Source: a virus
Strand: one strand, 5' to 3'
IMG/VR virus record: IMGVR_UViG_3300000318_000082
Location: 1-22,578 of that record
Length of the DNA stretch: 22,578 bases
Shown: positions 1 through 8,377 of the stretch, piece after piece
Position numbering within the stretch: position 1 is the first letter of the stretch
Layout: each line of letters starts with the position of its first letter
Program-made: the position numbers and the translations under genes
The notes under the pieces: model-generated
Seen by the model: the letters and a program-made list of their open reading frames with translations, nothing else
The model's database searches: none
Told to the model about the DNA's origin: nothing

Positions 1-3000
1 CAGGAAGTTATCTTCCACGGTCACGGCCTGAGTGTAATAAGACTCCGAGCCGCTACACGCATTCACCAACAAAGCTAGCTCACGTAATGGCCTGTACTGA
101 TAACCGCCCCACTTTGTATTCGGGTCTGGTCCGCTCCAAGTCCATGTGTTCGCTGCGCCGTATGTAACCGCGTCTTTCCGATTTGGAATGTATACAGGCG
201 CGAATGGTCCTGTTCCTTGGCCGGTCACACTCGCATACTCAGTTTGAGCATCGGCAAGGAATTGTATATTATCAGCGGTTAAAGTCTCGTTCCCTATTTG
301 CTTGATGGCCCACGGTGATTGATAACCCGTATAATATGGGCCTCTCCATGACACTTGTACACCATCCGAAAAGTTTGAAGTAAATGGAAGCACAGAACCA
401 GCCGCATACGTTTGAGCAACGTCAGGAAGCTGACGAATACGGGTCAGCGTAAGAGTATGCTCTTCTACCGCTGTATCTGTAATTCCAACGCTATAAACGC
501 TAGAAGCTGCCGCCAGTGCAGTGCCAGAGGCATTCACAAAGGAAGCCAAGGTTAGCGTATAGGTAGCCGTGCCTCCCGCCGGTAGCGTAATGGATGCAAA
601 GTACCTGTTCGCCGCATTGTAGGTGGACTGGCTAGCCGTATCGATGTAGACCTGTAGCGTTTGCGCGATGGTAGAGCCCACGGTAATCTCGGTGGAGTCT
701 GTAGAGGCATAGGCATCCCCTACACTCGCCTCACCATACTGCACTTCACCACCTGCTGAATCTGCGGGAATATCGATCAACACATCGCCGTAACTATCGC
801 AGGTAAATGTTGGTGCAGAAGCCCTTGCACTGTATTTGAATCTAGCGCCATCACTGAACGCTGATCCAGACCATGAAACAGGAATCCAATCGCGGGCATC
901 ATCCACGGCATAACTAAGCGCCATCTGCTGCAAAGTAGCTGCTGCTGCCGTCCTCCATAGTGGATCACCCATAGATGAGGTGGCCTCTTTGTATGCTCGA
1001 TATGCCCAATTTAGCGAATCGATAGCACAATCTATTTCACCATCATCCAGTGCTCTCCAATCCGGCCATGCCTCCATATCTGTATTGACCGGGATAGTTG
1101 CCCCGTCTTCTGTCGAATAGATAATGGTTAGAGTTGCGCTGACGGTGGTATCTGTGAGCGTAACTATGGTTGCATTCTTTGTTGAGTCATAGACAGAGGA
1201 TGCAATCGGATAAACACGGCCAGATGTCAAAGCAGAATAGGGGTTATCCCAAAGCAAAGTATACGCATCGCTTACGCATTGAAATACATTATGAACTTTT
1301 CCATTTTCAGTAATCGAAACAAGATCAGATTCTGAGGCCAATGGTATTACACTTCCATTTGCAAGCAAGCAGAATTGTTTTTCGGAATAAACACCCGAAC
1401 GGTATCCAATCTCGAATGGATATAAACCTGCTGCCGGGAACGAAACGGTGAAGGTAGACAAAGCACCCCATGCTCCCTGTTTTTCTGCTGCCCATGCAGT
1501 AGCGTCCTGCATGGCACCAACAACGGTATAGCTCTTATTAGGCGTTGTGGTTATTCCACCTGTGTAGAGGTCACCTGAAACATAGGTTGCGCCGTCTATG
1601 CCCATAACATAAAACGAATTTACATAGGCCGTGAAGGTATATGTTCCGGCAGCTTTGATGAATATAGAGCCCGTCAAATCAAGCTGAAATTGTCCTGTGC
1701 CGTAACTTATAGGAGTATCACCAGCATATTCGCCTTCTGAATCAACGTTGTTACAAACCATTGGATCAGCTTGATTGCCAGATTCGTGAGGATCGCCCGG
1801 AAAGATGCTCTGTGGATGGGCATTAAACATTAACGATGATACGTCTTGTTCAGAAAGCATCGATGCACCGGATAGTGTAAAGGTAGAGCTAGGAGCGGTC
1901 CACGTCTGTACATGCACACCAGTCGTTGCAATGCTCGGCGCGGATGAACTAATAGACATTGTAAAACCCTCATCCGGTATAGATGCAACACCATTTGTAA
2001 AAGCAAAGCTCTTATTGTAATGAATCTTGCACGCTGTCGCTGGTCCCTTTACGGTATAAAGCCAATGAGGAGCCCATGCATTCGATTGCGTCACACTAAC
2101 AGGCGGGTAAGCGCCACGATATAGCAAATCAACAATAGGACTCATGACCTTTGTCGCCAATGACAATGCAGTTACATTTTTTGTAGCTTGATATGCATCG
2201 AGCAAGCCGCAAGCCATAAGAAACTGACCTTCAGACGTGCCACATACACCGGGGAAATATTCTCCACGTCCTTCGGTGTCGTTATAACTGTTGACCACCA
2301 AACCCTGAGAATTGATAAGCATATTTTTACTTACTTGACTGCTATCTGTGGTGCCAGATTCGCCGATGGTGGTTGTGGCTCCAGTCCATGCGGCAGGATG
2401 CACAACAAACTCTCCACCGCTATAGGTCAAACGTCCACCACATGAGGTAAGTAAGTTTTCCAATACCTCGCCTCGCTTGCTTGCCGTGGTGAATGTACCA
2501 TTACAGGTATAGCGTGATTCAGTATTTCCATTTGCCAAATCAATGGATTCATCGCATATGTTTGCCGCTGAAATAAGGTCAGTCGTTGGAATCTCTGTTC
2601 CATAGGTGCAATCGAAACCATACACGGAATTGTTCAAATAATCTGCAATACAAAGGGCTGGATTTTCCGAGTATCCATAGGTAGAGGTACGTGGATCAAA
2701 GATAGTGTTCTTGCCATGAACCAGAAATGAAATATTGGGCAAGCCATTGGCAAAGATCGAATCATTGTAATGAAATTTCAAATAGACAGCCGTGCGACCA
2801 TATAGCATATGCTCTGATGTCCACAAGCCGCTGGAATCGTTGAGCAAGCCGGGGAACGTGCTCGTGTGGTTGCCTAGTACCGTTTCCATGTGGATTTTGT
2901 CCGCGTAATCTGGAAACAGCGTCTTGGCATAGCCCCCGGATGTGGTTTTATCATCTCCACCACAGATGTAGCTGAAGCCCATATTGTCAGAGTCAGCCGT

Positions 3001-3546
3001 TATCTGGAAGGTTCCGTTAAACGTAGTGTCAGAGACGTTCGCAATTTGTAGCTGTTGACCGTCATACATCTCTGTCATGGCCGAAGAGAGCGTAACGTAG
3101 ACTACGCCATTATCACGTTTGATCGTTGAAATATTAATCTGTTGTTGGGTCGGTGTGTAGCTATTTCCATTACCGTCCAGCAAAACTATCTGATCATCGA
3201 GCAAAAGATGATCTACAGATTTGCACTGGTGACAAGCGAGGACGAAAACCATGTATAGGTATTTGTCATCATCGCCGTTTTCCTCAAGGTAGACAATGGT
3301 ACCGCCCACTTTGGCGCGTCCATAAATCACATCCCAAGGTTTGATAGGATTACGGCTTGCCGCACTGATTCCTGCTGAGGGATTGCCCTCTAGTAAGGTG
3401 CCAAGGCCGCTCATAGCCATGGCACTGCCCGTACCAATCAAAAATGATGATAATTGTGGTGTTAATGCGATTCCGATTTCTGGCGCGAGAAAGTCAAAGG
3501 CGATAAGCCCGGCCCCGATTCCGATTTCTGCTATAGCTTTACTCAT
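1..3546 (-). CDS. J-like tail tip / receptor-binding protein, partial (left edge)
   Basis: The reading frame starts at ATG 3546, overlaps the stop of the preceding peptidase gene (ATGA), and stays open for 1182 codons to the window edge, so the C-terminus is missing. Residues about 1-45 are hydrophobic and Gly/Ala-rich. Residues about 67-400 look like the phage tail tip (lambda gpJ / GTA megatron) core: NPIKPWDVIYGRAKVGG near 67, then a tip-hub section ending around NICDESIDLANG. From about 425 the content is unusual: a helical stretch near 438-478, a beta-rich region near 626-730 resembling a PA14 carbohydrate-binding fold, a second Trp-rich helical stretch from 823 (AWPDWRALDDGEID), and from about 1073 a stretch with SPWAIK and a GPDPNTKWGGYQYRPL motif. 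The helical stretches resemble an (alpha/alpha)-barrel glycosidase split by inserted beta domains. Tip role is fairly sure from position and N-terminus; the enzyme assignment is inference. Confidence 0.85.
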   Translation of the reverse strand, partial: MSKAIAEIGIGAGLIAFDFLAPEIGIALTPQLSSFLIGTGSAMAMSGLGTLLEGNPSAGISAASRNPIKPWDVIYGRAKVGGTIVYLEENGDDDKYLYMVFVLACHQCKSVDHLLLDDQIVLLDGNGNSYTPTQQQINISTIKRDNGVVYVTLSSAMTEMYDGQQLQIANVSDTTFNGTFQITADSDNMGFSYICGGDDKTTSGGYAKTLFPDYADKIHMETVLGNHTSTFPGLLNDSSGLWTSEHMLYGRTAVYLKFHYNDSIFANGLPNISFLVHGKNTIFDPRTSTYGYSENPALCIADYLNNSVYGFDCTYGTEIPTTDLISAANICDESIDLANGNTESRYTCNGTFTTASKRGEVLENLLTSCGGRLTYSGGEFVVHPAAWTGATTTIGESGTTDSSQVSKNMLINSQGLVVNSYNDTEGRGEYFPGVCGTSEGQFLMACGLLDAYQATKNVTALSLATKVMSPIVDLLYRGAYPPVSVTQSNAWAPHWLYTVKGPATACKIHYNKSFAFTNGVASIPDEGFTMSISSSAPSIATTGVHVQTWTAPSSTFTLSGASMLSEQDVSSLMFNAHPQSIFPGDPHESGNQADPMVCNNVDSEGEYAGDTPISYGTGQFQLDLTGSIFIKAAGTYTFTAYVNSFYVMGIDGATYVSGDLYTGGITTTPNKSYTVVGAMQDATAWAAEKQGAWGALSTFTVSFPAAGLYPFEIGYRSGVYSEKQFCLLANGSVIPLASESDLVSITENGKVHNVFQCVSDAYTLLWDNPYSALTSGRVYPIASSVYDSTKNATIVTLTDTTVSATLTIIYSTEDGATIPVNTDMEAWPDWRALDDGEIDCAIDSLNWAYRAYKEATSSMGDPLWRTAAAATLQQMALSYAVDDARDWIPVSWSGSAFSDGARFKYSARASAPTFTCDSYGDVLIDIPADSAGGEVQYGEASVGDAYASTDSTEITVGSTIAQTLQVYIDTASQSTYNAANRYFASITLPAGGTATYTLTLASFVNASGTALAAASSVYSVGITDTAVEEHTLTLTRIRQLPDVAQTYAAGSVLPFTSNFSDGVQVSWRGPYYTGYQSPWAIKQIGNETLTADNIQFLADAQTEYASVTGQGTGPFAPVYIPNRKDAVTYGAANTWTWSGPDPNTKWGGYQYRPLRELALLVNACSGSESYYTQAVTVEDNFL

Positions 3547-3959
3547 ACTTTATATGCCTTAATTCTTTTGTAAGTATCACTAATATTTATCCATCCATTA
3601 TCTGATGGCGATATAATTCGGCCATCTAATCCAATTATGCCGAGCGAATATATATTATGCTGCAAAAGTACAATATCACCTCGTTGGGCTTGCGATATTG
3701 GTATCTCTACTAATCCATATTCTTTTGTGACAATTGCCAGTAAATCTTTAAGACTTCTTGCATCTTTCTTGATAAGTTTCACCGCCTCAATTTTTGACGA
3801 GTACTTTCCTCGAAATTTTTCAGCTATATCTATACCTGTCATGGAAAATACTGCGCCAGCGACAAACAGACAGCAATCATGCTTGCCATAGGCAAAGGGT
3901 CGATTCCTCGCAGCTATGAGGTATCGGCTTAGTCGTGTTTCCCAATCGTGGTATCGCAT
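3543..3959 (-). CDS. DUF6950 / NlpC-P60-like tail peptidase
   Basis: A 138-aa protein with the GKHDCCLFVAGAV motif (residues about 25-37), which carries the predicted catalytic cysteine of the DUF6950/NlpC-P60-like papain fold. GDIVLL near residue 93 matches the usual second core strand. No clear catalytic His is visible where GIIGLDGR occurs, so activity may be altered or the family may use another residue. It sits between the hub protein and the giant tip protein, the slot of the cell-wall peptidase in gene transfer agents and many siphophages, where it helps the tail cross the envelope. Its start overlaps the upstream stop (TAATG) and its stop overlaps the downstream start (ATGA), which indicates translational coupling. 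Confidence 0.8.
   Translation of the reverse strand: MRYHDWETRLSRYLIAARNRPFAYGKHDCCLFVAGAVFSMTGIDIAEKFRGKYSSKIEAVKLIKKDARSLKDLLAIVTKEYGLVEIPISQAQRGDIVLLQHNIYSLGIIGLDGRIISPSDNGWINISDTYKRIKAYKV
3584..3590 (-). promoter_or_regulatory. ATAAATA element before tip protein gene
   Basis: The element (minus strand GGATAAATATTAG) lies within the end of the peptidase gene, 37 bases upstream of the tip protein ATG. This is the farthest member of the set and the weakest. Confidence 0.2.
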
Positions 3960-4537
3960 TATAGATTATTCTTTGAATTTGGAGAACGTCCCCAATATAT
4001 AGTCACTTGTTGAATCGAGTTCACATACTCTAAACCACGGTCGCCGGGGTAATCTATTTGCTGATCTTCATTGGTATAACGCCTTTGAATAGAGTTATTC
4101 ATCATCAACAATTTGTTTTCACATGCAATGGAAATGGAACAAGTATCCTTTGAAACATCAATCGTTGGCTGGTCGGTTCTTCCAGAAAATGCGCATACAG
4201 GACTATCGATCAGACTCCCACTGTCATCAAACAATCCCATATAGATAATTACTGGCAAACCAATCTGGAAATCATTCAGCGTGCTAGAAAGTAGATTCTT
4301 ATTGATTCCAGACAGTGTGAGAGTCACACCACGAGCCTCAACATTTGATCCTTCTTCGATTCCAGATAAATTGCCAAATGCTCCAAGTCCAATCCATGTG
4401 TAACCATTCCATGTGATTGACTGATAACCAGTCCATACATATACAGGACCAGATGTAAAAGTTAACTTGCAGAAAAAGGCAGGTCTAATAATAGGTCGAG
4501 CTAAAGCTGTTGCAAAATCATTTGTACAGTCACGCAT
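3959..4537 (-). CDS. baseplate hub protein, DUF2163-like
   Basis: A 192-aa protein beginning MRDCTNDFATAL, preceded by AGAGAGG and separated by 3 bases from the upstream stop. It is beta-rich (VYVWTGYQSITWNGYTWIGLG) and ends with a conserved-looking DRGLEYVNSIQQVTIYWGR segment, which I recognise from DUF2163-type phage hub proteins (GTA gp13 type). In that family the protein forms the ring between the distal tail protein and the tip protein. Position between the distal tail gene and the peptidase agrees. Identification rests on recognition of sequence pattern plus gene order, not on a search. Confidence 0.75.
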   Translation of the reverse strand: MRDCTNDFATALARPIIRPAFFCKLTFTSGPVYVWTGYQSITWNGYTWIGLGAFGNLSGIEEGSNVEARGVTLTLSGINKNLLSSTLNDFQIGLPVIIYMGLFDDSGSLIDSPVCAFSGRTDQPTIDVSKDTCSISIACENKLLMMNNSIQRRYTNEDQQIDYPGDRGLEYVNSIQQVTIYWGRSPNSKNNL

Positions 4538-4540
4538 AAT

Positions 4541-5167
4541 TTAAATAGCCTCTCTAATTTGGAACATCATGCCATACCATTGTGTTTCTGTAATTGACCA
4601 CTGGCGCTTATTACTCGATAGTCTGAACAGACCTTTTGGATTGTTCAGAATAATGGAGTCGCCATCTGAAGGGGATTCTCTAAGCTGAGGCCATATATTG
4701 AAAGTCGCATCACCGTTTGCATCTGCGCTCACGGTATCCAAACATTTATAAAGTCTGTATCCAATTTGTAGCCAATCGCCCGGGAGCAGAACGTTCTCTG
4801 CACTGGCCGTCCATCCCTTTGTAGCAAGCTGGTAGCCTGTCTGGCTTGCTCCATTCACCACTGGTGTTCCTGTGCCTGATCCCATCGGGATACTGGCAAT
4901 AGGTGCGGGAAGTTGGAACATGTTGAGCTGCCCGCGCATCTGTAGCAGCCAAGCAATCCATACTTGGGCCTGTGCGTGTGTCATCGGTGGCATCGTAACG
5001 GTTGCCTCAAGCCAAGAAACACCCCAATCTTGTGCCTGTTGATAAGCTGAAAATTCCCCTGTCGATGTTGCCACCAAATCATTAGCCGTAAATTCTATAG
5101 ACCTCGGACCGGGACTTGATGGCATATCGTATATGTTGTAATCATTAAATGTTCCGATAATACTCAT
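4541..5167 (-). CDS. distal tail protein (Dit-like)
   Basis: A 208-aa protein immediately after the tape measure. The N-terminal half (PRSIEFTANDLVATSTGEFSAYQQAQ) resembles distal tail proteins that cap the tail tube. The second half has a PGDWLQIGYRLYKCL stretch followed by FNIWPQLRESP and NNPKGLFRLSS, a pattern common in phage tail proteins of this position, probably an inserted beta-barrel lobe. The start ATG at 5167 follows ATAGGC only, so the ribosome site is weak; the gene may depend on coupling to the tape measure or on the ATAAATA element upstream. The role is inferred from order and pattern. Confidence 0.75.
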   Translation of the reverse strand: MSIIGTFNDYNIYDMPSSPGPRSIEFTANDLVATSTGEFSAYQQAQDWGVSWLEATVTMPPMTHAQAQVWIAWLLQMRGQLNMFQLPAPIASIPMGSGTGTPVVNGASQTGYQLATKGWTASAENVLLPGDWLQIGYRLYKCLDTVSADANGDATFNIWPQLRESPSDGDSIILNNPKGLFRLSSNKRQWSITETQWYGMMFQIREAI

Positions 5168-5172
5168 GCCTA

Positions 5173-5179
5173 TATTTAT
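5173..5179 (-). promoter_or_regulatory. ATAAATA element before distal tail gene
   Basis: The minus strand reads GATAAATATAGGCATG. The element overlaps the tape-measure stop codon and ends 5 bases before the start of the distal tail gene. The same TAAATATAGG(C/T)ATG string occurs before the small terminase start at 16281. At this short distance it would give an almost leaderless transcript if it were a promoter, or it may act as an A/U-rich translation element. Confidence 0.3.
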
Positions 5180-7629
5180 CGCTGAACTGTTCTTGCATTT
5201 TGATCGCGGCCAGCTTGCAATGAAGTGGAGACAGCCGAATTATGGCTTGCCAATATAGCCGTTCTGACTCTTGACTCTACTAATGCAGGGTCAGTTCCGC
5301 GTGCATCAATATTGTAAGTATGGGTCGTATTTCCACCAATATTATTGAGTTGGTTGTTAGGTATAACACTGCCTGACATACCGGGCACTAACAGTTCCGG
5401 TCCACGCTCACCAACAATATAGGGAGTGTTTCCAGCCACTGGTCCACCTAATGCACGGAAGCCGCCAAACAAACTTCCAGACCCGAAGAGTTTACCGCCA
5501 AACATCCCACCTAATTTATCACTATCGTTCAATGCTCCAAACAATCCACCCAACAATGATGACGCGCCGCCCATAATGGATTTTGCCGTACCGCCGCCCG
5601 ATGATGATTTAGACAATAGGCTAGAGGTCGCACCGCCGATACCCGTCAGCATTGCGCCACTATCATTCTTGCCGTCTACAGTTCCGCTCAATGCTGACGG
5701 TAAATTTGTTGCCTCAACGAATAAAGGCATTGATTTAGACTCACCACGCTTTGACTGTACGCCAAATAATGCGCCCTCAGCTTTTTGCAGTCCAGTTTTC
5801 GCCAATGATCGACTACTTTGTGCAAGAGTGTTTCTCCAATTCCCTTTACCAGTTATTAATTGATTTACTATCGAATTATTGACACCATCTATTAACTGTT
5901 TTGCAGTCTCGGCAATCTTTTGCATGCTATCTTGGCCATTTTGAGAAATTGACGCAAAAACATCGGTTATTGTTCCCTTGACGGTATATGCTGCGTCTGC
6001 CATTTGATATTCGAGTTCTGCAAGTTTATTTGCTGCATCCAATGCACCAATCTGATTCTGAATTTCTACTATCTTGGCTTGTTCGGCTGGCGTATCAGTA
6101 AAAAAATTAATACGACTTTTTATAGAATTTAGTTCAGATTCAAGAGCCTTACGCTCGGCCATGTAACCAGCATTGCTATTTGACTGAATTCCACGCGCAT
6201 AATCTCTATTGGCAATTCTCCCTCTTGCAAGATCATTTTTAAGCAACGCAGATGATAATGCCAACTCTTGTTTTGTATTGGCAATTCTCTCTTGCGCTAT
6301 TGCCTTATCATAAACATCGGAATTTTCTTCAATTTTAAAACCTTGCTTTGGTTCTTGTCCCTCTAGCCCTGAGATAGTCTTTTGGATGGTGTTCATCTCT
6401 TTGATTTTTACTTGCAAAGCAGCATGGAACTTATTGGCAGATTCATTGATTTTTGCATCAATCTTTTCAATGCTATCTTTTGCCCATTGATGAGTTGCCA
6501 ATATATTTTCCCAATATTTCAAATCATACGATGCATCTAAAGTGTAGAGATTATGTTTTTCGGCAAGGCTATTTGTTAAAACCGTTATCTCTTTTTCTTC
6601 TGCTTCTTTTCTCTTGGAGGCTGCTGCTTTGGATTGTTCATCCTCAAGTTTTCTATCTTTATCGTGATCAAGTCTGCCGGTATTGTTTAAAATATCCTGT
6701 GTTAACTTTGTCGTGGTGGCATTGCTCCCAAACATATCGATAATGCTGGCCATTGATTCGCGGTAATTATTTCCGTTGACATGCACACCTGTACGCGTCA
6801 TATTGTTTTGGTCAACGTCACTATTAAATGATGCAAGAGAGTTTTTAGCAGCATTGGAATACCAATTTGATTTACCGATTATTGCTGCGCTCTCTTGGGA
6901 CCGTAATGCATCAACATCTTTTTGATTTGTTGCATGAGAAATCTTATCCTCGTACTCTTCTTTTATTTTACGAATATCCGCTTGATAATTATGCAGATAA
7001 TCTCTTGCTTCATTGTTATCAATGGTATTGCCCAAAGTCTGCATGATGTGACCGGATTGCATTGTCTGCAATAATGTAGACTCTTCGGTTATGTTTTTCT
7101 GTAATGTTTTTGATAGATTTTGTGATGATTCTATGGCCTCATCCAATGATAGTTTTAGACCGTTGAATGGCTTGTGCTCGATCATTGCAATCTGTTTTTC
7201 TAACTTGTCATTTGTAACAGATAATGTTGCATTTGATTCGTGCCAGCCGTCTGATAATTCTTCGGCCTTTTCTCTTGCCTTTTGTGCAGCCTCTTCCGCT
7301 TTTTTAAAATGCTCGACAATCTTTTCGCCAGTTTCATAGGCTATCTGCGCAAAGGCAACCACAGCGATAACGTTAAATGCGCTTGAAATGGCCGAGGATA
7401 CTCCCGGTAATTTCGCCAACACGCCCTGTAATGCACGCGGGATTTTCACGCCTATTTCTTCGCTGACCAAATGGATGCCATGTTTGGCTTCCGTCATTTC
7501 GGATGCCATAGTTCGGCGAAAACTCTTCGTTGCACTTTCCGAATCTTTTAGCGCTGCGCGAAACTTCGCTGTATCTGCTTGAAGTTGGACGTAAATTTCG
7601 GCGACTTTTGCGTTAGATGCTGCTGCCAT
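5176..7629 (-). CDS. tape measure protein
   Basis: An 817-aa protein, the longest complete gene here, located just after the chaperone pair. It sets tail length and is threaded through the tube. The N-terminus is alanine-rich, with a membrane-like segment near residues 80-100 (VIAVVAFAQIAYETG), then long charged helical and coiled-coil stretches (about 110-130 and 310-560). A Gly/Ser-rich part follows (about 650-720). The C-terminal ALGGPVAGNTPYIVGERGPELLVPG near 725-745 is split here as ALGGPV and GERGPELLVPG; this motif is typical of lambda-type tape measures. At about 0.15 nm per residue the tail would be near 120 nm, an estimate. The start ATG 7629 has AGAGG nine bases upstream. Confidence 0.93.
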   Translation of the reverse strand: MAAASNAKVAEIYVQLQADTAKFRAALKDSESATKSFRRTMASEMTEAKHGIHLVSEEIGVKIPRALQGVLAKLPGVSSAISSAFNVIAVVAFAQIAYETGEKIVEHFKKAEEAAQKAREKAEELSDGWHESNATLSVTNDKLEKQIAMIEHKPFNGLKLSLDEAIESSQNLSKTLQKNITEESTLLQTMQSGHIMQTLGNTIDNNEARDYLHNYQADIRKIKEEYEDKISHATNQKDVDALRSQESAAIIGKSNWYSNAAKNSLASFNSDVDQNNMTRTGVHVNGNNYRESMASIIDMFGSNATTTKLTQDILNNTGRLDHDKDRKLEDEQSKAAASKRKEAEEKEITVLTNSLAEKHNLYTLDASYDLKYWENILATHQWAKDSIEKIDAKINESANKFHAALQVKIKEMNTIQKTISGLEGQEPKQGFKIEENSDVYDKAIAQERIANTKQELALSSALLKNDLARGRIANRDYARGIQSNSNAGYMAERKALESELNSIKSRINFFTDTPAEQAKIVEIQNQIGALDAANKLAELEYQMADAAYTVKGTITDVFASISQNGQDSMQKIAETAKQLIDGVNNSIVNQLITGKGNWRNTLAQSSRSLAKTGLQKAEGALFGVQSKRGESKSMPLFVEATNLPSALSGTVDGKNDSGAMLTGIGGATSSLLSKSSSGGGTAKSIMGGASSLLGGLFGALNDSDKLGGMFGGKLFGSGSLFGGFRALGGPVAGNTPYIVGERGPELLVPGMSGSVIPNNQLNNIGGNTTHTYNIDARGTDPALVESRVRTAILASHNSAVSTSLQAGRDQNARTVQR

Positions 7630-7650
7630 TTAGATGTACCTCTATAGTTT

Positions 7651-7657
7651 TATTTAT
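7651..7657 (-). promoter_or_regulatory. ATAAATA element before tape measure
   Basis: The minus strand reads CAATAAATAAAACTATAGAGG: the element lies directly downstream of the 7665-7693 hairpin and 21 bases upstream of the tape-measure ATG. The segment up to GAGGTACA is nearly identical to the leader at 10786 except for a 2-bp insertion. A candidate late promoter restarting transcription after the hairpin. Confidence 0.4.
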
Positions 7658-7664
7658 TGACAAT

Positions 7665-7693
7665 AAGAGCGCGGATTAATTCTCCGCGCTCTT
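7665..7693 (-). terminator. hairpin, probable (weak) intrinsic terminator
   Basis: A perfect 11-bp stem (AAGAGCGCGGA / TCCGCGCTCTT) with a 7-base loop that contains the TAA stop of the chaperone extension. On the minus strand it is followed by ATTGTC, so the U tract is poor (only UU-A-UU). It could be a leaky terminator or an RNA-processing or stability element separating the chaperone and tape-measure messages. Confidence 0.55.
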
Positions 7694-8023
7694 GAATCCT
7701 GAAAACATTGCCAAAATATGATTTTTAGTTTCTGTTACAGAATATTGTTTCTGTTTCTCTTTTTTGCCAACTTGCGATGGCATAAAGTCTGATGGTGAAC
7801 ATGGTTTTTCAGGATGAGCCATTGAAAAGTTAACAATCGTACTTGCAATGATTCCGGCATATAGTTCCTGCCGTTCTATTGATGATTCCCATCGTTTAAT
7901 CAGTGCGTGAAACATCCTTGGCGTGAGTTTCCCAAATTGTTCATCAGATAATTGCAAATCGTACCGAGCAATGGACCAGAGATTAAGCCAATATTGATCG
8001 GCTGTTACTTCTGGTCCTTCGGA
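7676..8023 (-). CDS. tail assembly chaperone frameshift extension (gpT-like)
   Basis: This is the -1 frame continuation of the chaperone at 8005-8346. The region 7676-7957 (LQLSDEQFGKLTPRMFHALIKRWE...) could be called as a separate 93-aa ORF from TTG 7957, but that start has no ribosome binding site, and the same frame continues upstream with coding-like sequence (PEVTADQYWLNLWSIARYD) without any ATG. Shifting back one base at the TTT codon 8023-8025 gives a fusion of 108 plus 115 residues (223 aa). In lambda, gpGT made this way bridges tape measure and tail tube protein. The gene lies exactly between those two genes here. SLTPR-type motif (KLTPRMF) is typical of such chaperones. Confidence 0.8.
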   Translation of the reverse strand, partial: SEGPEVTADQYWLNLWSIARYDLQLSDEQFGKLTPRMFHALIKRWESSIERQELYAGIIASTIVNFSMAHPEKPCSPSDFMPSQVGKKEKQKQYSVTETKNHILAMFSGFKSAEN

Positions 8024-8028
8024 AAACT
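7973..8028 (-). promoter_or_regulatory. programmed -1 ribosomal frameshift signal
   Basis: In frame 0 the codons read AGT TTT CCG. The run T-TTT (8023-8026) lets the Phe tRNA re-pair after slipping back one base. Five bases later begins a perfect 8-bp stem, GGACCAGA (8010-8017) with TCTGGTCC (7973-7980), which encloses an inner 6-bp hairpin GCCGAT / ATTGGC (7997-8002 and 7987-7992, one G-U pair, loop 7993-7996). Slip site, spacer length and structure fit a lambda G/GT-type signal. The heptamer is not a classic XXXYYYZ, so the exact slip point is less certain than the event. Confidence 0.75.
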
Positions 8029-8346
8029 TTCTTCTTCCTCGTTTTCTATAACTGAATCAGACCATGCTTCGAGAACGGTATTCCAAACTTCGACCAATGT
8101 TTTCGATGTAACAAGTGGACGTACATCATCGATTGTTAAATCATGGTGGTTAGCATGGGCACAAGCAAAAAACATGTTTCGCACTTCACTAACTTTTGGA
8201 GTTGTTACCATACGTTGACTGATGCCGGTTACAAGTGGGACATTTAATAGGTCTTCCGCTTCAGCAATTGCATCAAAATCCCATGTTAGTTTATATGTTA
8301 TATCTTGTAATGTAATCTTACGTTCTGGTCTAACTTTGTTACTCAT
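8005..8346 (-). CDS. tail assembly chaperone (gpG-like)
   Basis: A 113-aa acidic, mostly helical protein located between the major tail protein and the tape measure. Its start ATG 8346 has AGGAG about 10 bases upstream (AGGAGAAAAAATTTATG). The text KLTWDFDAIAEAEDLLNVPLV near the N-terminus is the typical pattern of siphophage tail chaperones (GTA-TAC-like and lambda G-like). It ends in an acidic EEEESFPKDQK tail, where a -1 frameshift just before the stop yields the longer fusion. It is expected to coat the tape measure during tail assembly and not be in the virion. Function inferred from position, pattern and the frameshift. Confidence 0.82.
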   Translation of the reverse strand: MSNKVRPERKITLQDITYKLTWDFDAIAEAEDLLNVPLVTGISQRMVTTPKVSEVRNMFFACAHANHHDLTIDDVRPLVTSKTLVEVWNTVLEAWSDSVIENEEEESFPKDQK

Positions 8347-8377
8347 AAATTTTTTCTCCTGATTTTGTTAATTATTT

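Noticed and set aside
1805-2445. Plus-strand ORFs of 71-85 codons opposite the tip protein
   Set aside because: They lie antisense to a long open coding frame with recognisable tip protein features and have no ribosome sites.
5426-5863. Plus-strand Pro-rich ORF of 145 codons opposite the tape measure
   Set aside because: It is the antisense of a Gly/Ser-rich coding segment; no ribosome site, and proline content comes from reverse-complemented glycine codons.
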